Source: Echinometra lucunter (Eukaryota; Echinodermata; Echinoidea; Camarodonta; Echinometridae). Taken from it: a stretch of 64,000 nt of DNA. The stretch spans positions 22,929,402 to 22,993,401 of the forward strand of contig CM057162.1 in the NCBI GenBank assembly GCA_029962745.1, written 5' to 3'. The translations under genes were made by a program, and so were the position numbers. Positions 32,951-44,530 of this stretch are shown here, one piece after another (position 1 is the first letter of the stretch; each line of letters starts with the position of its first letter). The notes beneath the pieces are model-generated. The model was not told where the DNA came from. It searched no databases and was given only the letters and a program-made list of their open reading frames with translations.

Positions 32951-34085
32951 GAGATACATATACATGTAAGTTATGCTCTTGAAGCAGAGTTTGGGAAGAG
33001 ACAGAAAAAGAACAAAGATGTTGACGAATATTAGAGAGAGCTTTAGAAGGAGAAAAGCAGTGAATAAAGGGTCTTATTGGGGTAGAAATGTTTCTACAGC
33101 AGTGAAAAATTCATCAACTCATCTATTTTTAATCCGAGAGTTTGGTAGAGTAATTTGTAACCCCACACCTTCTTTCCATTTCTAGAAAACCAAGTTCTTG
33201 CATAATAGGAATGGGTAATAAAAGGTAGTGTGGAGAGTGAAATTCTGTACGACAATTCACACTTCCAATTTCCCTACCAGTCCTTTCCATCCATACATCG
33301 GTGTTTGGTTTCAGTATTACATTCTTAGTTCACACATGTAAAAGAATAAAATTGTTTTATTCATGAATTCAATGTCTTTCTTTGAACTGGTTAGTTAGTC
33401 TGCCAGCAGAGACCTAGTTTTGATTGTTCTCTCATTGTCAGTCGGTTTCCTATTTTAGGGAAAGGAGAATTTTATTGTCAACAGGTAAAAAGAAAGTTGG
33501 ATGTTACTTGAGCAGGCCTGTTCCATATTGATAAGACTACTTGATATTGTCTCTGTCATAATGGGGGGGGGGGGGGGGGGGGGGGAGGGGAGGGGAGGGC
33601 CAGGCCCATGGGAACCATTTTTTTGTCCACAGGGGTACTGAGCCACCTGTAAGTTTTAAAAAAAAATATTTATGCATTTATTAGAAAAATCATACAGAAT
33701 CACAATATTTACATATAATTTACATGGTCAATATACAAAATCACTGAACATAAAAAAGAGTAGTTGAAAAAAGAAGAAAAAAAGGCAGAACATTGAGTAA
33801 TAAATTAAAGATAACAAATTAAAAATTGTTCAAGAGCGAATCTCCGAGATGTAAAAAATAAACCCAAGGATTGCCGGTGACACCAACCCTACTACATAAG
33901 CACCCAATTAATAGTCTTAGTGACAACCTAAAAGAAACCTCCAAAAACCAAGCATTGTGGAGACTGGAATAAGCAAGGCCGAGGAGCAGGGCAATCCACT
34001 TTACACAAACATACTGTACCTTTCACACCCCTGCCCCGCCCCAGACACGCCCAAACATCATCACCCCCAACACACAGGCACCCAC
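32951..34085. other. intergenic with poly-G
   Basis: A run of 23 G at 33563-33585 and A-rich sequence at 33655-33830 that may be an old retrotransposon tail. No gene. Confidence 0.45.
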
Positions 34086-34112
34086 CCTCTCTCTCTCTCT
34101 CTCACTCTCTAT

Positions 34113-34148
<36 letters not shown>

Positions 34149-34242
34149 GCATACACACGCGCACACACACCTTCACTCATTCACAAACACCACCCCCTTC
34201 CCCCCCAAAACAAACAAACCCCCGCAACCCCCCCCCCCCCCC
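34086..34242. repeat. compound (CT)n, (CA)n and poly-C microsatellite
   Basis: CT dinucleotides to about 34137, then CA dinucleotides to about 34170, then C-rich sequence with a poly-C at 34229-34242. Confidence 0.9.
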
Positions 34243-34880
34243 CAACACTCAAATATAAAGAAGATCGCTCCGCCACCCGACCCGGCCCAATCCCGCCACT
34301 CCGTACATGTATGTGATCTTACGAACCCAACATCCGACGGTAAAGCGTTGAAAAACGAACAATGTCAGCTGTCAAGAGGTCATGCCAACGCGAAAAAAGG
34401 TTACTGAGTGAAATCTTGGAGGTCGCCCTTGAAGTACATGAACTGGCACCCTATAGCGATATTTCAGTGTACTACATTGTACTACATTGTACTACATAAT
34501 GACAACAGGCGAATACATGTATTACATGTGGCATTCTATACAGAACACAAAAGCACATTGGTCCTAGGATTGCAAGGGAGGAATCAAATCTCAAAACGCC
34601 ATTTCATATCTATTTTTGTTAATGAAATACCATATTTATCTCTGCAAATTTAGTAATAGTCTCCCCAATACTTTAGCATTTAAATCTTTTGTTAAAAAAA
34701 AAACCAGAAAGAAATTGAATAGTATTTAGCAAAGAAGAAAAAAAAAACTAACTAGCCAACTGATAGGTTGCTGCTACGTATGCAGCGTTTCAGTATTCAG
34801 GTTTTTTTTTTTTGGGGGGGGAGAGGGTACGTGTGCCATACAAGATGTATCCACAATAATTTCGGCCTAAAAAAAAAAAG
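34243..34880. other. intergenic
   Basis: Contains three tandem GTACTACATT units near 34469-34498 and a T/G run at 34801-34820. No gene supported. Confidence 0.45.
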
Positions 34881-35500
34881 CTTTCTCCAGTTGACTTGTG
34901 CGGTACGGAGCACTAAAATTCGGCTTCAGCACAGACAGAGAAGGAAAATTTGTGAGCAATGTCACTGTAAATATCAAACGGGTGGATTCGATGCCACCGT
35001 GAAGGGGTCGCATGGCAATTTTTACATCAAGGGGACCCCGGACGGCAGGGTCATGGTGTACATATCACCTGGGACCCTTGAGGGGCTCTTGAGAGGGGCT
35101 GCAGGATAGCTGTGTGACACCCCTGAGCATCGCAATTCTTTCACGAGAATTGGCAGAAAAAATTGTGACCTCGGAGGTCGCACGGTTATCCTAGGGTGCC
35201 ACCACAGGCCTTCTGCAGGCTTCCTATGGCTTAACGGTCAGATAAAAATGCTGGGAGAACTGAGAGCAGCCACCTTGGCACTGCGGCATCTGTACGGCTG
35301 AGGAAAAATGTCCCAGTGTCCATGAGAACCATAAGGGAGCCGCCCGGGCACCGTATGAATTTGACCTTTTAGATGTCTGTTTTTACTCCCCCTACGGGCC
35401 CCGGAGCGGATTATGTGAAAGCCCCTTTAGTACGGCAATTGTGGCCTTAGCACCGCGGGATAGGCAGATAGTACAGGAATGAAAATCTGAGTGTGAAAAA
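34881..35500. other. unexplained GC-richer block
   Basis: Noticeably richer in G and C than its neighbours, with phrases such as GGGGTCGCATGGCAATTTT, GGACCCCGGACGGCAGGG and CCTCGGAGGTCGCACGG. A + strand frame runs from 34768 to 35109 (113 codons) over part of it, but I recognise no domain and see no splice context. It could be an old transposon coding remnant. I see no inverted ends. Confidence 0.35.
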
Positions 35501-35646
35501 GCAAATTTAGTCTGGGCTTTACGATAGTTAGGGGTTAAGAATTGTACAGGGCTAATAACTGAGTGCAAAAAGGGTAATACCGGTACATGATCTCAACTGA
35601 GTTTACTGGTAATTGCTCAAAGACTCCTGTTGAATGATATTGATAT

Positions 35647-36189
35647 CCGGGGGGGGGGGGGGGGGGGGGGGGGCACTCAGTATATAATGTGTGGTGGGTA
35701 TGTGCCGCGGAGGAGAATCCCATTTTCACACTCAAATTTCCGTTCCAATGCGTAGCATTTTTTTCTTATTGAGAAAAAGAAGAAAGAAAACCGTTCCAAA
35801 GCTCCGCGTGTTTTTCGTTTAGCCATTGTCCTGGCCAAATCGATGCGTTCCAATGAGCATAATTTTTGGTGAAAATTGGCCCGCACCGTGCCGCACGAAT
35901 GAAGCCAATGCCAGCCAGAGCTGCCCTACCATTGCCTCTGCGCGAGCGCACTTGGTGGCTTTGCCGATGGACCAGCTACATGCATGTATGCCCGTTCTGT
36001 AGAGATGCACACATATATATGCACTAACATGCAGGTGAACCGTTACAGTGACCCTGTTTTTCATAAACATTTTGTAGTTCCGAAGCCCTTTCCGAGGACC
36101 GTCCTTTCCGCGATGGCCCGTTCCGAAGCCCCCCTTTTTTGCCTCGCCCCACCACTTATGGGGTAAAATGCCCCCCTCCCCCACCTCGG
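35647..36189. mobile_element. poly-G-terminated element, possible third member
   Basis: Starts CCGG plus a G run of about 25 and then GCACTCAGTATATAATG. Ends with C-rich sequence and CCTCGG. Flanks ATTGATAT (left) and ATTGATAC (right) look like a diverged 8-9 bp duplication. The inverted ends are only roughly similar (GTGGTGGG on both). Interior GTTCCGAAGCCC and CGTTCCAA phrases recur. Weaker than the copies at 21164 and 41692. Confidence 0.5.
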
Positions 36190-36367
36190 ATTGATACATG
36201 CATGTGCCACATAAGGAATTTGGTGGGATGAAGAACTCGAATTGAAGTACAAGCCATATAAAATCATGTTTTTTTTTGTTTGTTTAAAAAAAAAAATCAA
36301 ATTTCTAGTGAAGATCTACAGACATATTAGTTGTTGACTACAGTATTATCATGTAGTATGTATATGT

Positions 36368-36773
36368 TTTTATTATTATTATTATTATTAATGGTTCGGC
36401 GTCACCTGTGCCTGGGAGGGGAAAAGCGAACTGAATCACTGTAACCCTCAGGTCTCTCCTCCCGATATCACTGATTGGGGGTGTGCAGGTGGACCACATA
36501 CACCGGGGTTTCCCCCTACTCTTATACGAATAGTGCAGTGGGATCTTTAACGTGCAAAGATGGTGATTCTCCTTTACACGGGACCTCCATTTAACGTCCT
36601 ATCCGAGGGACGGAGTGTTTTCCACTGTAGCATAGCCTGCGTCTATGAAACAGGGAGGGGCACGATAACACACAACGTAAGCTTCAGTCATCCGCCTTGG
36701 CTGGACTCGAACCCACGGTCTTTTGGTTCGAAAGGCAGACGCTTTACCGACTGAGCCAACTCGCTCCCTAATG
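36368..36773 (-). mobile_element. tRNA-derived SINE, full length
   Basis: The minus-strand head begins GGGAGCGAGTTGGCTCAGTC. It carries a consensus A box (TGGCTCAGTCGG) and B box (GGTTCGAGTCC), with a TCG triplet in the anticodon-loop position. The body includes GGACGTTAAATGGAGGTCCC and CACGTTAAAGATCCC, a pattern I associate with conserved invertebrate SINE domains. The 3' end (left on the + strand) is a short (TAA)n tail. An 11-bp duplication TATGTATATGT (36357-36367; 36774-36784) confirms retrotransposition. Confidence 0.85.
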
Positions 36774-36784
36774 TATGTATATGT

Positions 36785-37600
36785 ACATTACTCCTGCATG
36801 CCCAGTGCTCATACAGATTACATAGATGTACCTTAAGCACTCACACACACCTCCCATTCAATGTCATAATATACGTGCACACACTGATGCACTAATGTGT
36901 AAAACATACATTATACATGCAACCCTTGAACAACACAGCGTTGTATTCTTTGAGCATGATACTATGAAATACTGCATGATGATACTAACTGAGGTTTATT
37001 GTGTACACACAAGTTATGTGGTAGAAGTAGATTTCTGTTCAGTGTGGACAGGCTGTACCAGCTGTTTGTATTATTCTTCCATTCTGCAACATTAATATGC
37101 GTGTGTGTGCGCACCAGGCATGCAGCGCAGTGCAGTGCGTTGGGGTTGATATATTGCCTTTTACCATCATGTCAGGTTCATGGTTAGACTAGTTGATAGT
37201 GCTCTGTCTGAGGGATCGGGAGGAAGCCTGGTTGTGGGAAGCTTGCTGCTCTCGTCTGTCTCCCGTCCGTAGTGCAATTCCAAGCACAGTTCATAACTGG
37301 CATGCATGCAGGGTTTTTATGGCTCTAGCAAGCAATCTACACTGCAGAGTGTGTGTCCATGACTTGTAAGCATTCATGTGTTTCAGGGGTTGTTTGCCAG
37401 CGAAGGATCTTTGTCCATGTTCTAGAGTGTACAAGTAAGTACAGTGTAAACTACAGTGTTATTTGTGTTGAGGCCTATCATGTTCATCGGCCTTGTCCTG
37501 TACACTTTCACCTAGTCATGCATGTACATGTTTGCATAGTGATGTGTGTTTACATACATGTAATTCAGGGGACAGACAGTTGTGTGTCTTGCACAAATCA
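36785..37600. other. intergenic
   Basis: No gene or element supported. CpG- and repeat-poor, with scattered ACATGT strings. Confidence 0.45.
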
Positions 37601-37900
37601 TATTGAGGAAAATAAAAAAATAGTTATCACATAATAGATGTACATGTAAATGCAGTCCATGATCTTGAACTTGTTAACTCTGTGCACCGGGCTGTGAACT
37701 CCTGTGGCTGAATTAGTTTATCCATTTTGATTATTTTCCAGTACATGTCATATTGAGGAAAATAAAAAAATAGTTATCACATAATAGATGTACATGTAAA
37801 TGCAGTCCATGATCTTGAACTTGTTAACTCTGTGCACCGGGCTGTGAACTCCTGTGGCTGAATTAGTTTATCCATTTTGATTATTTTCCAGTACATGTCA
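37601..37900 (+). repeat. perfect 150-bp tandem duplication
   Basis: 37601-37750 and 37751-37900 read identically as far as I can compare by eye, including an AATAAAAAAATAG string and a terminal TTCCAGTACATGTCA. The copies share TCA at the junction. Absence of any difference implies a very recent event or an assembly duplication. Confidence 0.9.
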
Positions 37901-38866
37901 AAGCTAAAAGATTTCACACGAAAGCTGATCGAATAACTTATTAATGAGGAATGTAAACAATTTAAATCAAATGTTGCCGCCACCAGGAAATTAATAATAT
38001 ATTTTGTGTAGATATTATAGGCTCTGTGATTGAGTGTGATATGCAAACTTTGCATGCCACCGATAGTGCAGGGGTGCGAATTTCGTGTCCGAAGAGTTAA
38101 AGTGTCATGTCAACCTCTCCATTCCGTGTGTAGTTCTGAAAATAAAGAGTTAAATGTATTACAATTGACTAAACAGTTTGGAAAATTCTGTGTCTCATAT
38201 TTCTTCCCGTTCATGTTTTCTCTTTAGTCCATATAACAATATGAAGATATGACTGTGTGACCAAAATACTGGAGATATTATTATCTCTATAAAATATAAA
38301 CATTAAGCAATGGATACATGTATATACATAATGCATGCATGGTTATTTTAATTTTTTGAGAAAATGTGTGGATGAAACATTTGTGTGGGACATATGATTG
38401 TGTGGGATCATCCAATTTAGGCTTGAAATTTAGAAGGAAAATAGTTTCATTAGTATAGTTGCAGTGTATAGAGTTATGCAGTTTTGTGAATGTTTATAAA
38501 CCCAATATCAACTTCGGTCAAATTTTCGTAATCATTTAATTTTTTTTCTTTTCATTAAATACTTTGAGATGGGATCTACACTTATGTAATTTTGAGTTTA
38601 AAGCGAGAGTTCAAAACAAGTTGACGCAAACTTGACAGATTTATCAGTTCATAAAAATACTGCACGCTTTATACTGGATGAATGAGTTGCTACATGTACT
38701 TGGCACTCTGTTCCATGCCCTTGGCATCATGAAGCAGCTTAGAGCTGTCCTATGAACACTTGAGTTAATAAGCTGATTCTATACAGTTTCTTGTCTTTCC
38801 TGCTAACATACATGTATACTTCTCCATTCTCCCCATTGGAGGATTGTATGTATTTGATGATATGAT
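37901..38866. other. intergenic
   Basis: Ordinary AT-rich sequence. No gene, RNA or inverted repeat seen. Confidence 0.45.

Positions 38867-38897
<31 letters not shown>
38867..38897 (+). repeat. poly-G run of about 31 bases
   Basis: Uninterrupted G from 38867 to 38897 followed by purine-rich GGAAGG-type sequence. The length may be unreliable in the assembly. Confidence 0.95.
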
Positions 38898-38898
<1 letters not shown>

Positions 38899-40846
38899 AG
38901 GGGAAGGAAAGGGGGGGGGGTGATAAGTTTATGAAAATTGAAAAGGTGAATCTGTTGTTAAAGCTATTTAGTCACACAAAAAAGCCTTTTCATTGTTCAC
39001 AAAAAAAAAATGAAAGTAAAATCCTGGATGAGAAACTAAAACAAGAAAATGAAGAAAAAATTCTTGATGAGAAACTACATTATTACTCATTTTTTTTTAC
39101 TATGGACTAGGGCTTTTACTTAACACTCGGGTTGCGGCTTGCTGGGGCAATTTTTTGTAATGGTGTCTTCAAAACACTGAACGTGCTGGTGATTATTTAT
39201 TTCAAATCGACTGTTTTTACTTTTTTAGTGATGGTTACAAGTGAAGGAGTCTGCAAGGGGGAAATTACTTTATCAAAGAAAGAAGTAGAAAAGTTGTATT
39301 AAAAAAAAATGTTGGAAAAATAAGACAAGAAATAAGGCTTACATTAGGAAAGAAAAAATATGATATGGATAAAGAGAGTTAGGGAAGATGTAAAAGTGCA
39401 AGGGAATATGATAGGCCTATTAATTGAATCTATATAGAACAAGTTTATGTCAAAAGAAAAAAGAAAATACATTAAACTACTGTCGAAGTGGAAATTTGCA
39501 CACAATAAATTTTTCGCGCTCGGCCGACTTAAACATAATTGTTCAACAACAGAAATAAACACAGCAAAAAACAGATAAAAATGCTTGTGGTGAGAAACAA
39601 TGAGACCAAAATATGGGATCTTTTGACCAAAATCAATGCCAAATATTGCAGGAAAGTGGGCTTTCAATTGTGGGGGTGTTATTTGTGTTTTTTTAAAACC
39701 ATGCCTCCATGTATTAAGTCCTAACTACATGTACCCATGATATTGAAAGATGTTGATGAGCTCTTTTGTTTGATACCAAGTTTGTCATGGTAGCACAAAC
39801 ATATTTTGAGATAGAGCCTATTTTATGATTTTTGGCAAGATGGAAAGTGAGCATTTTCCATGGAATTGCATAGATGTACAGGTATGCAAATTTCTGGCCC
39901 AACTGTAACAGTTTTGGTGCAACATTTTCTACCTTTCAATATCCCTTTCTTGCATTTCTTCCTTTACCATAATCAGATTTGATCCAAGTTGTCCTCTTGC
40001 ATGTAAATGGTAGTCAGTCATGATCTTAGAAATGATCAGAGAAAAGTGCTCCTCTCACTCTTCAGCATGTTTTGCTTGTGAAATACAGAAGCATTCTGAT
40101 TTATCTGTTGAAGCTTGCAAATGATGTAGGAACACTAAACTTAGCTCCTGTAAAAACAGGATGAAATAATGAAACAATAAAGATAAGAAAAACAAAAACA
40201 AGAGCAGTGAATATATCCATACCAGAGGTCTGGGGAGGGGGGGGGGGGGGGGGTGGAGGCTGGAAGGCTGTAGCCCCCCTTCCAATTTCGGCAAAAAACC
40301 CCTCAAACTGTAAATTGTAAATTTAAATTGAATTGCTCATACTCATAGGCTCGCAACACCATGAAAAAAAAGCAACTTCTGTAGGCTTCAGGGGGCTCCG
40401 TCCCGTGGATCCCGCCTGTTTGGTTGTCAGCACCCATTCTAAAAAACATTCTGCAGCCCCTCAAGCATGTTTACATTCTCAATGTATGCTATTTTGTAGA
40501 AGGTTTACCTTTGAGAAGACTTATATTTTTCTATCGACTTCAAACAGCTTTCATTGTTAAAATTGCTGGTAAAACTGCTCTGGGATTAACATGAATGTTC
40601 AATACGGAAATATTGACTTGGAGTTGAATTAATGCATTTAGCTTATATTCATCATTTCCTCTCAAACAACTGTAGAAACTAAGACAAGCTTTCAACCACC
40701 CTTTCTTTGAATCTAGGTTGCTCTTACATGGAAATAAGAATCCTTTAAACTGAAAGTATGAAAATAGAAAATAAAACTTTAGCTGATGCATACTGTACAT
40801 TACATGAAAAAATTCATGAAAGTTATTATTCATGCGGCCTTTTTTC
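38898..40846. other. intergenic with microsatellites
   Basis: Holds a further G run (about 40237-40253) and a tandem AAAATCCTGGATGAGAAACT/AAAATTCTTGATGAGAAACT pair near 39018 and 39057. No gene can be supported. Confidence 0.45.
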
Positions 40847-40962
40847 AATGAAGTCAAATTATAAATCAACTGACGATGATGGGCGTATCCCATGGAAACG
40901 TAGCAGAAATTTATCTACATTAAGTTTCGGTTGTTGATTTGTAATTTGACTTCATTACATGA
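40847..40962. repeat. hairpin inverted repeat
   Basis: AATGAAGTCAAATTATAAAT then CAAC on the left pairs with GTTG then ATTTGTAATTTGACTTCATT on the right around a loop of about 60 bases. MITE-sized, but without defined outer ends. Confidence 0.6.
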
Positions 40963-41079
40963 AAAAGATTTTGATACAATGCAGAAAACAGAGACGAATT
41001 AAACATGATTTTTGATTACTAGTGATAATGGAGAATAATTTTTGTTGTATATTTGACCAGAAATTATGTACATGTACCA

Positions 41080-41206
41080 GGGGCCTGTAACATGATGGGA
41101 TACAATTAACCTCATGATCAATTGTAACTCTTTAGTACATGGTTTGTCATAGACTTACCATTCAAATCATTCATAGGATTGATTGTATTTTTATGTTACA
41201 GGCCCC
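41080..41206. mobile_element. foldback MITE (GGGGCCTGTAACAT ends)
   Basis: GGGGCCTGTAACATGATGGG at the left and, on the complementary right, GGGGCCTGTAACATAAAAAT. The arms also share a TACAAT then TAA/CAA region. No coding content. Confidence 0.8.
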
Positions 41207-41600
41207 AAAATGGATAACATCTGCCTACAAGAATTGATGAAACCTGCTAAAATCCCTGTCATATGAAAGCGAAAGTGTAATATTCAGAGTAAATGTATAC
41301 AAGAATACACAATTTATCGAGCTGTTCCTCTTAACAAGCATGCAACCTTCATTTTGTGTATGAATGTACATGTATGACTTCAGCTTTCAAATGACAGTGA
41401 TTTTACCAGGTTTCATTTAGTTACACACATGTACATGTATATTGGTCCAACAACCCGTACATTGCATGAACCAAGAAATTGAATGAAATTCTCTCAAAAT
41501 GCTCTTCCATTTGTGTACATTGAATAAATTTTGTTTCATCAGAACAAACTGTTGGTTTGTTTTGATATGGAAGAATCTGTGTACAATCATTTACAGGAAT
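41207..41600. other. intergenic
   Basis: No gene or structured element. Several ACATGTACATGT-type strings. Confidence 0.45.
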
Positions 41601-42256
41601 AAGGCGTGTTCAGATACATGTATGACGCAACAAACCCCCATGGTTTTTTAGCGTTCAAATATGGCGCAGCAAACCGCTTATGGTAATGAATCCGGGGGGG
41701 GGGGGGGGGGGGGGAGGGGGTCACTTCCATTGAAGAGTGGACAGCATGCGTGAGAATCGTCCTAAGAAAAGCATCCTAAACAAGGATTCAAGGGCAGGCC
41801 GCTAGGACACCCTAAACACAGATTTTGTGCAGATGTCCCTGATTTGCACACCCTAAACAGGGATTTCATTAGTTGCTGGGATATTCATACCCTAAACAGG
41901 GATATTCCTATTTTCATACCTTGAGAGTGATAGTGGGTTCCATTGAAAGTTTGGAGCCGTTTTTATCTCGAGATAATTCATGGTCTCATTATGTTTTACA
42001 CAGGCGTTACAGGATTTTCCACTCATGGGTCTTGTTACAGTCGGTCCCACATTCGGTGCAAATTACATACCCAAGTTTTCGTGTTTTAGTTTATCGTGAT
42101 TTAGGGGGCTTTTTTTCATTTTTGGGTGTTTTTGACAATCTATTCGTGTTCCGCACCTACCCCTGAAAAAAAAAAAACTGAAAAAATACCCCTTTTCTGC
42201 GTTTGTTTCTTGCGGATGGGCTGTCCACTCTTCAATGGAAGTGACCCCCCCCCCCC

Positions 42257-42292
<36 letters not shown>

Positions 42293-42501
42293 GTAATGAA
42301 TGTGCATTAAGGCGTCAGTGTTGAAATAAGATTTTTTTTATCAAAAGTTGTGCAGACGAACTCATGATATCATATATGCATTTTGTGCTAACTTTTAAAG
42401 AATTTGATTGGTCTACATATTTTGCTGCCTCATATCCCATTCACTTACTACACACACAAAAAAAAAACCAACAGGGTTTGTCACTTCATATCTGTACAAG
42501 C
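41601..42501. mobile_element. AAGGCGTGTTCAGATA element, copy 1, interrupted
   Basis: The left end AAGGCGTGTTCAGATAC and a CAACAAACCCCCATGG phrase match, in inverted form, GGGTTTGTCACTTCATATCT then GTACAAGC at the right. The interior after 42300 (TTGTGCAGACGAACTC, TTTGATTGGTCTACAT) recurs in inverted form in the element at 49369 and directly at 56672. Split by the poly-G element at 41692. Confidence 0.65.
41692..42292. mobile_element. poly-G-terminated Mutator-like MITE, copy 2
   Basis: A perfect 9-bp duplication GTAATGAAT lies on both sides (41683-41691; 42293-42301). Termini are CCGG plus a long G run and the mirror C run plus CCGG. They are followed by inverted GTCACTTCCATTGAAGAGTG and GGACAGCAT. 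The interior is a relative of copy 1 in opposite orientation, including CCTAAACAGGGAT phrases. A + strand frame (41873-42166, 97 codons) corresponds over about 80 residues to the minus-strand frame of copy 1. Confidence 0.85.
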
Positions 42502-42585
42502 ATATCCAGAGCACATGTTTTCCAGACAGAGTACTGAGCAGAGTCTGAAAGAACTCATTCTTTAGTCTTCTGATCAATTACATTT

Positions 42586-42996
42586 TTAACCCATAGCAGT
42601 ACAGAGCTTTCTTGAGGTTTAAATTAATCATCTTCGTTCCTCAAATTGGCAATTCAAATTATTTTTTTCCATGCTTACATAGCTTGAAGAAAATAAATAT
42701 GGATATAATGAAATATAATTGTAAAATTGAATCAGAAATTGCCAATTTGAACACAGAAATAGTGATTATATGTTATTCACTGCATTGCCAATTTAAAGAG
42801 TTTAATGACTGGTTACACTTAAACTGCTCTAATTCAAGAACGCCACACCATGCAGCGATGGGAGTGGGCTCAAATTTGTTAGTGCATTTTTCTCTTTCTG
42901 CTCATGTATGAAACATGTATGTACTGCCCAACATTCTGGACCAACAGATACTGCAAAAGCGTCTCCTAAAGGTGACACTGTACCTCTATGGGTTAA
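42586..42996. mobile_element. piggyBac-like MITE, diverged copy
   Basis: TTAA then CCCATAGCAGTACAG at the left; CTGTACCTCTATGGG then TTAA at the right. Interior phrases (CAAATTGGCAA, AAATTGCCAATTTG, ATTGCCAATTTAAAGAGTTT) match the 13235 and 59889 elements, so it is a subfamily of the same group with a different end sequence. Confidence 0.75.
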
Positions 42997-43230
42997 CAGT
43001 ATGTGAAATACTGTTCATTTCTCCTCACTTTATTTTCTTTTTTTCTTTGCAGATTCTTCTTGATTTTTACTCACTGAGGTAATACAGAGGCAGTTGATGA
43101 TCAAGACTACATGTACAATGAGATTCATTGCTGAATGTCTGGAATCATGCAAGGTTGGTGTGGAAAAAGGTGAAATTCGGTTCCTGTTCAACTCAAGGAT
43201 ATATGTGCTAGATGCACTGTACATTTACTA

Positions 43231-43535
43231 TTAACCCATTTGTGACAGGAATTATTTAAAGCCTAATTTGATCAGCTTTTATTCTTCAAATTGCAACACC
43301 AACCTTTTTTCTTTTATTGCTACATTTTTCTTCTAGAACATCATGTATCTGAAATGAATATAAATTGACAGAAATGATGATGAGAAGTCAAAAAGTTGCC
43401 AATTTGCAGGGGAAAACAATGATTTTAAACTTTCTATCACATTGCCAATTTAAGGATTTTAATGCTTATTTTCCTTTAAAAATTTTTCAGCATCAAACAC
43501 CAAATATTGACGCAACCAAAATGAATATGAGTTCA
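43231..43535 (+). mobile_element. piggyBac-like MITE, right end missing
   Basis: TTAACCCATTTGTGACAG begins the copy. The body follows the 13235 element closely (GGAATTATTTAAAGCC, GATCAGCTTTTATTC, AGTTGCCAATTTGCAGG) to about 43530, where the match stops without the terminal CACGAATGGG. Confidence 0.75.
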
Positions 43536-43761
43536 GGCATTTTACTTTTAGCCAAGTAAAATTCTAAGTACCGGTAGTTACTTTCTCAATCAGTGTATCG
43601 AATTGAATACCAGCTTGGGAGATGATGACCCCCTTTATTTGTCCAGTGTGCCTCTAAACAAAACATCATGCTTAAGTGATGCATAATCAAATCCAGTGAC
43701 ATTGACAAGAGTTTGTCAAATTATGCATTTTGAGTTTTGCTTTGTCATTTTGAAGCCTTAA

Positions 43762-43989
43762 GGCCCTGTCCCATACTTCCGTTTAACGATTCCGTCTGAA
43801 AACGAAGGCGTATGTTTATTGGACTTTTTTAATTCGATCTTCAGCTGGTTTACAGACGTATCTAGACGTTGGCAGATGGGGCTAGTTCATGGCCACAATT
43901 TTTTTGATTTGCCTCCATCTGACACTGTCTAACATTAATATTTAGACAGAGGCAGACGGAATCATTTAACGGTAGTATTGGACAGGGCC
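43762..43989. mobile_element. foldback MITE flanked by TTAA
   Basis: GGCCCTGTCCCATACTTCCG at the left; CGGTAGTATTGGACAGGGCC at the right. Inner arms share GTTTAACGATTCCGTCTG-type sequence, giving about 38 bp of inverted repeat. TTAA lies directly outside both ends (43758-43761; 43990-43993). Confidence 0.8.
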
Positions 43990-44199
43990 TTAATACATGT
44001 ATCCAGATCCTTCAAGTATTAAAAGTTTGGAATCCTGTGTTTCTTGTATGAATTCAGATATTTCTCATAATGAGAATTCTCCAATATTGCAGATTATGCC
44101 TTTCTATTTCACTGATATGCATTTTAGAACAGGAGTATTGTCAGTGTTATTAATATTAGTTTCAGTTAATGTGATGTGTTCTTCTTTCTTTATCCTCAG

Positions 44200-44530
44200 T
44201 TCTTACTCGATGGTGTGGATGTTACAAGATTTTTAGCTTAGAGGCTAGATGTGAACACAGGCCCAGCTACATAGTACATGCCTGCATGTAATGACTTGGA
44301 TGAAGAAGTTTGGGATGGACATGGTGTCACAGTGTGTTCAGATGATACTCAGGAAATGAAAGCGATACAGATCTGGTAGTGATCTGTTACTTTCATGGAA
44401 GAAGAAGACCTGTAATCCTTACCTTTTAAGTGCAATATAATGATTTGAATAGGATTTTTGTGATCACCATTTACTGGTTCTACATTTTGTGATAAGCTCA
44501 ATTACTGACACAGAACTGAGCATTAGACAC
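44200..44530 (+). promoter_or_regulatory. probable 5' UTR part of the JAK-like exon
   Basis: A strong acceptor (CTTCTTTCTTTATCCTCAG, AG at 44198-44199) precedes the coding exon with no donor in between. The exon may therefore begin at 44200 with about 330 bases of leader. A short upstream reading frame (ATG at 44210, nine codons with its stop) lies in it. An alternative acceptor with a weak pyrimidine tract ends at 44513. Confidence 0.4.

Noticed and set aside
32563..32965. Overlapping 92-111 codon frames on both strands
   Set aside because: They coincide with a TTAA-flanked MITE; the opposing frames mirror each other.
33957..34316. 119-codon frame rich in Ser/Leu/His/Pro
   Set aside because: It runs through CT, CA and C microsatellites and has no recognisable domain.
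44489..44530. Upstream extension of the JAK-like frame
   Set aside because: It would need a GTG start; the first ATG is at 44531.
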